64,000 nucleotides of DNA from the NCBI GenBank assembly GCA_028023455.1, contig JAQFVV010006215.1, forward strand, positions 4,075,230 through 4,139,229. Reading direction: 5' to 3'. Of this stretch, positions 45,905-55,650 are shown one piece after another. The position numbers and the translations under genes are program-made. Under the pieces are notes generated by a model. That model was not told the DNA's origin. It saw only the letters and a program-made list of their open reading frames with translations, and searched no databases. The number at the start of each line of letters is the position of its first letter. Positions within the stretch are counted from its first letter, which is position 1. Origin of the DNA: Epiperipatus broadwayi (taxonomy: Eukaryota > Onychophora > Udeonychophora > Euonychophora > Peripatidae).

Positions 45905-46650
45905 TGATACTCTCTTTTCTTTTACTTTCATAATAAAAAAAATATAACAAATCACTAATGATGTTTTATTACTTAAATAAATACATTTTCTATATTAGTG
46001 ATTTTTATATAACAGTGTTATGGATATCAAGAAAATTATGCATGAATTTTTTTTTTGCTTATCAGCTTTTAGTAGTATATGTGGCCCAAAGGCAACTCTT
46101 CTTCATCCAATGTAGTCCACAGATTCCAAAAGGTTAATTAGGCACTCCTGGTCTAAAATCTCGAATGAATGAACAAATGGAAAAAAAATTATTATTTTCA
46201 AGAATCGTCTTTTATATAGGCGGTTGCTAACCTCATATCTACTGATTTCAAAATATTTTATATACTGCTTTTGTTTATAGTTTACAAATATTTGGTCTAT
46301 AAATTACCCTTTTTAAAAAAATAAATGAGTGAAATTCCCAATAGCTGTTTAGGAGATTTGGACTTTTTTTATTCAATTTTTTTTTTTACAATTTTATCCA
46401 ATTGAATATTTAAATTTATAGGATTTAATTTAAAACCATTGTAAGGTTTCTTTCAGTCAAAAATTGATTTATAAATTTATTTAATTATAGAATTTATCTT
46501 GTATTTACTCAGATTTAAGTTTAATATTTTAAATCCTATACAACCGTGAATTTTTAAATAAAAAAATAATTGATCCTATAGTTCCTCTTTCCATACACAG
46601 TTTTCTTTAAATTATATTTTTCAAGGCCGACACGTTAGCCTCAACTAATG
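45905..46650. other. hAT element tail, then unassigned
   Basis: TATGTGGCCCAAAGGCAACT and AGGCACTCCTGGTCTAAAAT (46075-46165) resemble the 3' untranslated tail and terminus of ZBED5-type hAT elements. The matching 5' terminus was not found. The rest is AT-rich. Confidence 0.4.
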
Positions 46651-46655
46651 ATATA

Positions 46656-46752
46656 GCGTCAAGCATTGGTGGTCTAGCGGTTAGCATAGCTGCCTTCCAA
46701 GCAGCTGGCCCTAGTTAGCTTCCTGGTCAACGCATTTGACATATAAAAAAAA
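46656..46752 (+). mobile_element. tRNA-Gly(TCC)-like mini-SINE, copy 2
   Basis: The 72-base body 46663-46734 runs from GCATTGGTGGTCTAGCGGTT (box A intact) through GCTGCCTTCCAAGCAGC (anticodon loop CTTCCAA, anticodon TCC) to TGGTCAACGCA. This is close to an animal tRNA-Gly. The acceptor stem pairs with one mismatch, but the T-arm (CCCTAGTTAGCTTCCTGG) does not pair well and box B is damaged. It is flanked by GTCAA before and TTTGACATATAAAAAAAAA after, as in the other two copies, so it is a retroposed element and not a tRNA gene. Confidence 0.7.
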
Positions 46753-46904
46753 ACAAACAACTAATATATCTTTTATCTTTTTTTCATTGTGATGTCATAT
46801 TGTCAAACACATTATTCTGCAACTGTTTATAACTGTTTAGTTTTAATATCCCTCTGTGTGTGTATATATAATATTTAAATAGTTATACTTTATATCCCTG
46901 GAAT

Positions 46905-47575
46905 TTAGGTGTAATTATAGGGAATTCGAACCCAGACCTTCAAGCTCCCTTCAGCTATCCAATCTATCTCATACAACATGTGAAAAAGATAAATGATCTC
47001 TAATATACATATTTCATGCTGAGCCAGCACTCATCAGTTGGTTCAGATCATCATCTCCCACGCGCATATGTAATCAATTGTCAGTTTACATTAAAATAGA
47101 AAATCTTCAAACTTTAATCGACAGGCTTCAGTCTACTCCATCATTCAACTCTTTAACCTTCCATATCATTGAAAAATAATGACGGAATGCCCATAAATAT
47201 AAAGTATACTTGTACTTAAATATTACAGATTCGGTTTGTATCCTGCCCATCTTTCTTCTGTATTTAAATGGACAATGTCCTATATATGAGGGGCAGAATG
47301 ACTTAAGGTTAACATAGTCATGACAATAATATTGGCATCATCGAGGGATTTGGGAATTCCATCATTAGTTTTTCAATGATATAGAAAGCTGGAGAGTTGG
47401 ATGGTGGAGTAGATTGAAGTCTAGAGTGTTGGGTCAGCATGAAATATGTTTATTGGAGATCATTTATCTTTTTCATATGTGTGTGACCAAGTGTATCGGC
47501 TATGAGATAGAACGGATAGCTAAAAAGAAATTGAAAGTCTGGGTTCAAATTCCCTATAATTATATATATAATATA
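46905..47575. mobile_element. Foldback of the GAATTCGAACCC hammerhead family
   Basis: The left arm 46905-47165 has GGAATTTAGGTGTAATTATA, GGGAATTCGAACCCAGAC, CAGCACTCATCAGTTGG and CAATTGTCAGTTTAC. The right arm (about 47375-47570) has the mirror image with its hammerhead 5' half deleted (TGTTGGGTCAGCATGAAATATG). A ~200-bp centre holds GACAATGTCCTATATATGAG-type sequence also found around 31015. The plus-strand frame 47414-47617 is a shadow. It ends ~150 bases from the TM5 exon. Confidence 0.65.
47000..47046 (-). ncRNA. Hammerhead ribozyme-like core
   Basis: Minus strand: ACCAA, CTGATGA (complement of 47031-47037), stem II TGCT/AGCA closed by a G-U, GAAAT (complement of 47011-47015), stem III ATATGTAT. 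All catalytic positions are intact, but the stem I 3' strand reads TTAGA in place of TTGGT and stem III is an imperfect palindrome. It is in the sense orientation of the host gene. Confidence 0.5.
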
Positions 47576-47730
47576 CACAAACTCACTTTCAGTCTTAAGT
47601 TTTCAAAAAGAATTTGATAATAGATTTTAAAAAAAAATTGTTTTAGAAATTAAAAAAAAATACTTTTCAATTTTTAAAATATAAAATTGGTTAAAATATT
47701 AATAAAATCATTAAAACGAATAAATCTTAC

Positions 47731-47839
47731 TTGCTGTCGTTAAGCGCAGCAATAGTAACTTTTCTGGTTTCCCAGGCAAGAAACAGTCCAAACAAGACTA
47801 AACCACCTTTAAATGTAAAGATGATTCCTAACCAGTAAG
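47731..47839 (-). CDS. GABBR2: GABA-B receptor subunit, TM5 exon
   Basis: Acceptor TTCATTTTTAG, donor AGCAA|GTAAGA. Two bases complete a codon from the missing upstream exon, 35 codons follow, and two bases (AA) start the lysine codon finished at 39178. It reads [20 protein letters not shown] (TM5) then [15 protein letters not shown], matching the 'LGIxxxxKGxLxLFGxFLAWETRxVxIxALNDSK' stretch that is typical of GABBR2 more than GABBR1. This intracellular loop 3 region contributes to G-protein coupling in the family. It is the most 5' exon found. I searched 47840-64000 on the minus strand by eye for the preceding exon (cysteine of extracellular loop 2, TM4) and did not find it. Confidence 0.92.
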
Positions 47840-47849
47840 CTAAAAATGA

Positions 47850-48940
47850 AAATTATGTTATATGAATCATAGCATCTGTAGTGATAGTATAATATTCAAA
47901 GTTATTTTTAATGATTGTTCATATGGAAATAATCTGGAAAGTAGAGTTCTATTACATATACTAATTATATTTTACTTGTTTAAATAATAATAAAACAGTG
48001 ATTTTATTTTTACAATATAGTAAAACTGAAAAAAAAAATTAAAAGTATTAATTTGATTATGGAAGCAAAAAAAAGCAATTAAAACTAACCTTAGTTTTTT
48101 TTATTTTATTCATTGATTGATTTTTTCCTTATAATTTTATGAACTTTATATTTATTAATTTATACTATTATCTATCCATTTATATATTTATCTATTCATT
48201 ATCTTTCTGTTTTCTGACCATCTATATGGCTATCTACTATTTATCTATTTATTTACCTATCATTCGTTCATCCACAAATCATTCTATTATTCGTCCATTT
48301 TCTACTTATTAGTCTGCCTTTCTATTTAAATTTAAATTCGACTTTCTAATTATCTCCATGACAGGCTATATATAAACGCATATTTTCATTGCTCTACTAT
48401 TTATTCACTGATCTTGGGATTAATCCATCTATCCATGTGACTAGACTATCTGTCTAATTATTTATATACATAATCAAAATTAAAAAGTGGAAAAATTATT
48501 AATGTCTTCCAGTTTAAAAAAAAGATTTTTATTTGAAAAGATTTATACTTTTATTACAATGCTGTTTTACTTTTATTTTTTTCTGTGATTTAATGTTTAT
48601 ATATATAATATAGATAGATCAATCAATATATATATATACAATATATGTAGATATATAGATAGGCAGGTGGTAAAAATGATGCCTTCTGTTGCCTAAGTGG
48701 TTTTGATATGATAGCATATTAATAGACAAAATTGTTTGACTCGACCTTTGACTGAGAAAGGGAGATTGGAAAAATGTTTAGACTTTCCAGTTTATATGGA
48801 ATGTTGTGCTCTACAACAATGTTGTTTACTGGTCATTATTTTACTTATTAGTTTAAAACAATAATTTGGCACTATTGCTTCTGAATTAAATTTTTATATT
48901 ATACTCTGCAAGCGTGAGATATTATATATATAAAAACTGA
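47850..48940. other. Intron, AT-rich, with TATC-type microsatellite traces
   Basis: ATCTATC/ATTTATC words at 48160-48310 and 48430-48480 suggest a very decayed (CTAT)n tract. No exon found. Confidence 0.4.
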
Positions 48941-48948
48941 TATATAAC

Positions 48949-49068
48949 AATCTCAATATCAATCAACAATTTCAAGCTGTTGTCAAGGCAACCACTTTTT
49001 AACAACCTTTAAAAGGCGGTTGCCTTGACAACAGTTTGAAATTGTTGATCGATATTAGTATTGAGGTT
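48949..49068. mobile_element. Hairpin MITE, TTGTCAAGGCAACC family
   Basis: AATCAACAATTTCAAGCTGT and TGTCAAGGCAACCACTTTT are mirrored by AAGGCGGTTGCCTTGACA and ACAGTTTGAAATTGTTGAT. The loop is under 10 bases. The phrase GTCTAAGTGTTGACTGG follows and also follows the half copy at 49330-49400, so the element extends to about 49085. Confidence 0.7.
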
Positions 49069-49329
49069 GTCTAAGTGTTGACTGGCTTTCAATGATTACT
49101 TACAAACCCATTTAGCCTTGAGCATTATTACAATTATTATTATTTAAGTAATACTTTGGGTGCAATTTGAAAATTATAAATGCAGTTTGTAATGTTATAA
49201 CTGAGTAGTTATTAGTCTGCATTCAGAACAGATTATGTTTACCTGTTTAAGGAGGTTTATTTAAACTTATTCCAATCAATAATTTCAATCTCTGTAATGA
49301 AAGTGGGTTTCCACCTCTATTGCTAAAAG

Positions 49330-49402
49330 GAGGTTGCCTTGACAACAGTTTGAAATTCTTGATTGTTATCTACATTAGGACTGTCAAAGTGTTGACTGGT
49401 TT
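49330..49402. repeat. Half copy of the TTGTCAAGGCAACC hairpin
   Basis: GGAGGTTGCCTTGACAACAG, TTTGAAATTCTTGATTGTTA and GTCAAAGTGTTGACTGGTTT repeat the right arm and tail of 48949-49085. A further remnant is at 17934-17985. Confidence 0.65.
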
Positions 49403-49409
49403 CTAATGG

Positions 49410-50420
49410 TTATATATTGTAGTGAGACAATAATAATTTTGAGACACAAGGAAGAACTGAAAAAAAAGTGAAGAAATATTCATAGTTGAAATACTTTTTA
49501 AAATTTTAATTCTATATGATGCAAATACTATTTGCTATTAGACCTTATGAAATTGAGTAGTGGTGATGAATGAATAACTTAATGCATTAGAGATATAGAG
49601 TGTAAGATTTTAGTATCTGTGCTAATTATGAATTGTAACTGTTTGTATGATCCAGTTTTTTTCTTTGATGGAATCTGCAGAACTATGTTGTGGCTCAAAA
49701 CTTTAAATGAATTTATATTGAAGTCCAAAGTTGACAGATGTCTAGGATTTATTATGGAGTAGCAGGTAGAAAAAGAAATCCCTGATGACAGGATTAATAC
49801 TTTGTTATTAGTTATAAGTTTAAAAAAATATTCAGTAGTTTTCCTGACCTGCACAAACAAAAGCTATTCAAACACAAATGTCCCTGATTAGCAACCATGT
49901 ATAACACAACTTAGATCACAAAGTAGTTGCCACATCCTTAAGAAATTAAAATTAGATTTGATTAATATTTAGTCAGTTTATTTTAGCATTGGAAGTGATT
50001 TAAAATGGGATATCTGTTGTTTTGAATCTTCCAGCTCATTATAGAAGTTAATTTAAATTTATTTAGTTTATCTCATGAGAAAAGTTATTTTAAAGGTGGT
50101 ATTTTCAATGTCCAAAACAGGACTTGAATAAAAATAATGTATTAAATAAAGTTATATTCTTATTTTTATGATAATGTAATGGTGTTTAAAGTTTAGACCC
50201 ATAGTGGTGCTAATGATATGAACTACAGGTATGTCTATGAAAAAGAAGATATTATGAAGTTTTTAGTGGAGTAAAATATGTTAATATATTTATTTAATAA
50301 TGCAAATATGCAACGAAAATATATGGCTTTAACTTTGTGAATAGATTTTTCTTTTGTGATGTATTTAGTTTGCATGAAAGAAATACTAGATATTTTGTCT
50401 GACTCTAACTTTAAAGCATT
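49410..50420. other. AT-rich stretch, nothing recognised
   Basis: Two minus-strand frames (49579-49860 and 50235-50528) lack motifs; the second overlaps the start of the LTR-like repeat. Neither is supported. Confidence 0.4.
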
Positions 50421-50424
50421 GTTA

Positions 50425-52075
50425 TAACGCATTATTAAAAAAAATATATATCTTATTACTAACGTATTATTAAAAATATATATTACTTTACTAACAAAAT
50501 TAATATTTATAGTTTGATGTACAATCAACGGTCATTTGCGTGGTCGTATTGAATTGATTTAGTTATTTTAATTAAAAGGAACTCATAGAAGAGATATGGG
50601 GGGTTATACACTTGCTCTGATTTTTTCTCTCTTTTGCCAAACCCAGTTATACACATCGCTATGTATATGTGTGAGTGCGTTTTTGAACCATTAAAAAATG
50701 AAAATTCACAAAATAAAAATAAAAAATATTTTGTTTGATAAACTTTTTAAATATATACATATTAAGTCAACAAAAGAACTTTAAATGTCAAGATGAAAGA
50801 CTAATTTTGCAGAACAATGGAAGTAATTATTATAAAAATCGTGGAATGTCTAATACTAATTAAATATTATTTGGAAAGAAATAGGTGTAAAAAGCTTTTG
50901 TGGTACATTCCAACAAAGGCATATGGAATGTGAATGGAAATATAATTAAAAAAAGAGTGAAAAGAAAGATAAGTTTGATAATTAAAGAAAAATTAAATTT
51001 ATTATTTTAGTATAAGTTTGGAAGTAGAAGAAAGCGGACGGTCAATGTGATATAATTTGATAAAATATAGTCAGGCTGGGGTAGAGGCTTCAATGTGTGG
51101 AGGGTCCGAATCCTTTGCCCCCGAATGTATAGCAGCTGCCGATAGCGGAGAAGGGACATCAAGCCTGGAGAATTTGCCTCAATAAGCAACAATATTGAAT
51201 CACCAGTAGAAAAAGAAAATAAATAAATAAACAGACTTTAGCCATGGAACCCGAAATTCAAATAAAAAAAAAAGTTCGTTCACCGACAAAGGACCGGAGA
51301 TTCCATTTTCACCAAGAGGATTCGATCAATTCCCCGGGAAAACCAGGTATTTTCTTTCTAATTACATCTATATATGTCACTTTTAGTAAGCTTACTCCAC
51401 GAATTTGAGAAAACTGTTTATTTGACACAATTGTGAACTTAAAATTTATTTTCTTTGCCTGGAGAGGTCAAACTATTTACTATGGAATTTACTAGTGTAT
51501 AAATTAGTCCAATTAAATCTTTGGTGCAAAATACATATAATAGCATATTTGTGTGTGTGGGAGTTTTGGCAAAAAGAGAAAGGAGCAAACAAAGAAAAAA
51601 ATAAAACTGATATGAATCTTTGATTTAAAAGAGACACTGATTTAACTTAAGTAAATAATATATATTTTTTTATACATACGTAAATATCATAGCTAATAAA
51701 TGTATATAAAATGAATGGGTTTTTTTTTGTTTTGTTTTTATGTTATGAGTTTTTTTTTTTAAATAATAAAAAAGAGAGAGTTAGATCTACTGCCAGTAAA
51801 TTTTACCACCAGCCCTGAGCAGAGCTAGTCCAGGAGCATTTCCATATTGGTATTCCAGTTCTCCCAGCATAATTCTTATAGAAATATGGGATTGGCACTT
51901 GAGGTCATAAATTGATGCTCATAAATATGCTGGGGCAATAAAATGGAATAATTTAAGAATAAATATTCTTTTAAACCATTACGCTTATACGTGTATCGTT
52001 ATATATACATACACGCAATTGTACAAGACTAATATACGCGTAGAATATATATGGAAAACGGTAAATCCCGTTATA
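50425..52075 (+). repeat. LTR-like direct repeat, left copy (1.65 kb)
   Basis: Starts TAACGCATTATT and ends GGTAAATCCCGTTATA, so the ends carry a short TAACG/CGTTA inversion instead of the usual TG/CA. The right copy (53596-55206 plus 60216-60315) is collinear and differs only by scattered substitutions and small indels. Inside lies GGCAATAAAATGG near 51935, a possible polyadenylation signal. A minus-strand frame (51007-51192, 61 residues, starting MLLIEANSPGLMSLLRYRQL) is largely kept in the right copy. A plus-strand ATG at 51244 (GCCATGGAACCCGAA) is followed ~100 bases later by a donor-like CCAG|GTATTTT, but its frame is shifted between copies by an A-run. It is judged an LTR; a plain segmental duplication is the alternative. 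Confidence 0.6.
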
Positions 52076-53595
52076 ATGGCGACCCAATGAAAGGACATCG
52101 AAGAGAAATAGGTCAATGAGGGAAAGAAAAATATGAAAGAATTTAGCATGATTTTTTTTTTTTGAGAAAGTAAATAAATGTATACATATCAGTTTTGTCA
52201 GATCATTATTGTTTTAGCTAATAACGGAAGTTATATTATATTGGCAGAGTTGGATGTAGTTAATATTGAGTTTTATAAGTTAAAAAAAAACTTTTTAGGC
52301 TATATGAAAAATACCAACTGAGTGCAAAAGATAAAAGCGTTTCATAAAGTAATCAGTTTAGGTTAGACTGGTTTTTTTTAAAGAACTTTCAGTTTGTTAT
52401 GGATTTTTTTTTTGTAAATAACGAACGTAAATGTTTTATTGTTCGCGATTGATTTTTTTTTTAAAAAAAAAAAGTAATAGATATTTTAAAAGAAAAAAGT
52501 AAACGAGTGTTTTAAGTGGTTAACCTTTATAATTAATCCATTTTAATTAGATACAAAATAATTATTTGGCTTTCTGTCACTTATTACTATAAGATGTCAT
52601 AACCAGATAAAAATAATTTATATATATATATTAAATTAGTGTCGTTTTAAAAGAAATTCGAGAAATGAATTATATTTAATTTACACCCACACAATAGCTA
52701 TTATTTTAATATATTTTACACTTTTTACTTTTATAATCATTTTGACAATTTCTGAATTTTAAACTAACTTTGAAACGAAGGTTTTGAAATAAAAATAGTC
52801 TATCTGTACTAGTTTTCAAAGCGAGATTTTATAAAAGTGGAAAACAAGAGTAAGTCGAAATAACATAGTGAAATATCGATCGGTCCACAGTAAAATTATA
52901 AATATATACACTTAAGAAATATTGAAGGCGTAAGGAAGTCCGGGAAGGGGTCAGCACTATGCTTTGGAGGTTTGGAGGTTCGGAATCTAGCAGCATAGTA
53001 AATAAGTTGTAGCTGTGAAGTTATGGGAGGAAAGTGGTCTAAGTCTGACGGTGGAATATGGGGTTGGCTGCTCGATCGAGCATGTGGTGTGTTGCGTTCT
53101 GGGTATAGCTGCTTTTTATTCCCAACATAGTTGAAAAATTCCGAATAAGAATCGGGCATCTGTCCTAGTTACCCACACCTATAAGACTGAAGCAGCAGAG
53201 TGTGGTTAGGAGATGCCGGCATTTGTCCTAGTTACCCACATCCATAAGACTCGGAAGCAGCAGAGTGTGGTTAGGGAATGGCTTCTCGTTTAGTCGTTTA
53301 ACCAAGTAGGTCGGGGTGAAGTTGGCTGTGTTCATTCATAGCATGTCATATGCACGTGAGTTGTGGTCGGACCCAGTGTATATCGTTGGGCTGGTGGTCA
53401 TTTACTCATATTTTTATAGCTACAGGGTGAAAGTAAAAAAAAATTGATTTGAGGCCATTATGAATGGTTCACGATATTTAGGAGCCATTCAAATCCATAG
53501 ACCGTATTTGAAGGCTTCCAGGAGGGGGGTATTGCAACAGGGCAGGCATAATCAAATACTGTTGCGATAATTAGACAAATATGGATTCGTATACT
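52076..53595 (+). mobile_element. Internal region of a non-autonomous LTR-like element
   Basis: Right after the left repeat comes ATGGCGACCCAATGAAAGG, placed where a primer-binding site (TGGCGACCC..., complementary to a tRNA ending in GGGTCGCCA) would be. About 75 bases before the right repeat, AGGAGGGGGG could be the polypurine tract. The 1.5 kb between has no gag, protease, RT or integrase motif. The only longer frame (52896-53159, minus, 87 residues, proline/serine-rich) runs against the inferred orientation and is unrecognised. Size and lack of pol suggest a TRIM/LARD-type non-autonomous element mobilised by an unseen partner. Confidence 0.5.
53160..53285. repeat. Two-copy tandem repeat, about 64-bp unit
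   Basis: TGTCCTAGTTACCCACACC..AAGCAGCAGAGTGTGGTTAGG occurs twice in a row (about 53160-53220 and 53223-53280) with three or four differences. The unit is less AT-rich than its surroundings and has internal pairing (CCCACAC with GTGTGG), so an RNA stem is possible, for example a packaging or dimerisation signal; this is speculation. Confidence 0.65.
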
Positions 53596-55206
53596 TAACG
53601 CATTATTTAAAAATATATATATCTTATTATTAACGTATTATTAAAAACATATATTACTTTACTAACAAAATTAATATTTATAGTTTGATGTACAATCAAC
53701 GGTCATTTGCGTGGTCGTATTGAATTGATTTAGTTATTTTAATTAAAAGGAACTCATAGAAGAGATATGGGGGGTTATACACTTGCTCTGATTTTTTTCT
53801 CTCTTTTGCCAAACCCAGCTATACACATTGCTATTTATATGTGTGAGTGCGTTTTTGAGCCATTAAAAAATGAAAATTCACAAAATAAAAATAAAAAATA
53901 TTTTGTTTGATAAACTTTTTAAATATATACATATTAAGTCAACAAAAGAACTTTAAATGTCAAGATGAAAGACTAATTTTGCAGAACAATGGAAGTAATT
54001 ATAATAAAAATCGTGGAATGTCTAATACTAATTAAATGTTATTTGGAAAGAAATAGGTGTAAAAAGCTTTTGTGGTACATTCCAACAAAGGCATATGGAA
54101 TGTGAATGGAAATATAATTAAAAAAAGAGTGAAAAGAAAGATAAGTTTAATAATTAAAGAAAAATTAAATTTATTATTTTAGTATAAGTTTGGAGGTAGA
54201 AGAAAGCAGATGGTCAACGTGATATACATTTGATAAAATATAGTCAGGCTGGGGTAGAGGCTTCAATGTGTGGAGGGTCCGAATACTTTGCCCCCGAATG
54301 TATAGCAGCTGCCGATAGCGGAGAAGGGATATCAAGCCCGGAGAATTCACCTCAATAAGCAACAATATTGAATCGCCAAAAGAAAAAAAAACAAATAAAT
54401 AAACAGACTTTAGCCATGGAACCCGAACTTCAAAGAAAAAAAAAACAAAGTTCGTTCACCGACAAAGGACCGGAGATTCTATTTTCACCAAGAGGATTCG
54501 ATCAATTCCCTGGGAAAACCAGGTATTTTCTTTCTAATTACATCTATATATGTCACTTTTAGTAAGCTTACTCCACGAATTTGAGAAAACTGTTTATTTG
54601 ACACAATTGTGAACTTAAAATTTATTTTCTTTGCCTGGAGAGGTCAAACTATTTACTATGGAATTTACTAGTGTATAAATTAGTCCAATTAAATCTTTGG
54701 TGCAAAATACATATAATAGCATATTTGTGTGTGTGGGAGTTTTGGCAAAAAGAGAAAGGAGCAAACAAAGGAAAAAATAAAACTGATATGAATCTTTGAT
54801 TTAAAAGAGACACTGATTTAACTTAAGTAAATAATATATATTTTTTTATACATACGTAAATATCATAGCTAATAAATGTATATAAAATGAATGGGTTTTT
54901 TTTTGTTTTGTTTTTATGTTATGAGTTTTTTTTTTTAAATAATAAAAAAGAGAGAGTTAGATCTACTGCCAGTTTTTTTTTAAATAATAAAAAAGAGAGA
55001 GTTAGATCTTCTGCCAGTAAATTTTACCACCAGCCCTGAACAGAGCTAGTCCAGGAGCATTTCCATATTGGTATTCCAGTTCTCCCAGCATAATTCTTAT
55101 AGAAATATGGGATTGGCACTTGAGGTCATAAATTGATGCTCATAAATATGCTGGGGCAATAAAATGGAATAATTTAAGAATATTCTTTTAAACCATTACG
55201 CATATA
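53596..55206 (+). repeat. LTR-like direct repeat, right copy, 5' part
   Basis: Collinear with 50425-51989. It has a private ~46-bp duplication around 54960-55010 (the TTTTTAAATAATAAAAAAGA GAGAGTTAGATCT unit twice) and lacks a few bases near 55185. It is interrupted after CATTACGCATATA by the PLE and resumes at 60216. Confidence 0.75.
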
Positions 55207-55284
55207 ATCATATATATTATTTATAATACTTCACTCATATACACTTTAATGCAATTAATTTTTTTAAAAACTTCTTTATTTTCT

Positions 55285-55321
55285 TACAGTTTCGACTGTC
55301 CAGCAGTCTTCTTCAGAGCTC
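55285..55321 (-). ncRNA. Hammerhead ribozyme-like core (PLE 5', minus 1)
   Basis: Minus strand: CTGAAGA (complement of 55310-55316), one unpaired A, perfect stem II GACTG/CAGTC with loop CTGGA, GAAAC (complement of 55289-55293), TGTA. Stem III is just ACTGT. Confidence 0.5.
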
Positions 55322-55356
55322 CATCAATAATTTTCTTAAAAACTTCTTTATTTTCT

Positions 55357-55393
55357 TACAGTTTCGACTGTCCAGCAGTCTTCTTCAGAGCTC
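55357..55393 (-). ncRNA. Hammerhead ribozyme-like core (PLE 5', minus 2)
   Basis: Identical core to 55285-55321: CTGAAGA is the complement of 55382-55388 and GAAAC the complement of 55361-55365. The two minus-strand cores are 72 bases apart. Confidence 0.5.
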
Positions 55394-55403
55394 CATCTTG
55401 ATG

Positions 55404-55445
55404 GAGCTCTGAAGAAGACTGCTGGACAGTCGAAACTGTAAGAAA
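55404..55445 (+). ncRNA. Hammerhead ribozyme-like core (PLE 5', plus)
   Basis: CTGAAGA at 55409-55415, unpaired A, stem II GACTG (55417-55421) with CAGTC (55427-55431), GAAAC 55432-55436, TGTA. It lies upstream of the coding region on the sense strand, where it could set the 5' end of the element RNA. Stem I is only two clear pairs (CT/AG) plus possible distal pairing. Confidence 0.5.
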
Positions 55446-55650
55446 ATAAAGAAGTTTTTAAGAAAATTAATTGCATTAAAGTGTATATGAGTGAAGTATT
55501 ATAAATAATATATATGATTATATGAAGATATGCAAAAAAAGTGAAGGAGAAAAATAAGAGAATATACTTCTGATAAGAAGAAAATCACACAAAGGATTAG
55601 AGAAAAGAAGAAAGACAAGTTTTGGATATATGTAATATATAATATATGAG

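Larger units (their letters stand above)
55262..55468. repeat. Inverted hammerhead-bearing terminal repeats at the PLE 5' end
   Basis: Two head-to-tail minus-strand copies (55262-55325 and 55330-55397) meet one plus-strand copy (55400-55468) across a 2-base centre. The last two form an almost perfect ~68-bp hairpin ending GAGCTCCATC TT GATGGAGCTC. In RNA the hairpin would compete with ribozyme folding. Confidence 0.85.

Noticed and set aside
46663-46734. Functional tRNA-Gly gene
   Set aside because: T-arm does not pair, box B is damaged, and the same framing words occur in two other decayed copies, so it is a retroposed element.
52896-53159. Minus-strand 87-residue frame as a gag-like gene
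   Set aside because: No zinc knuckle or other motif, orientation opposite to the inferred LTR element, and it ends in the tandem-repeat region.
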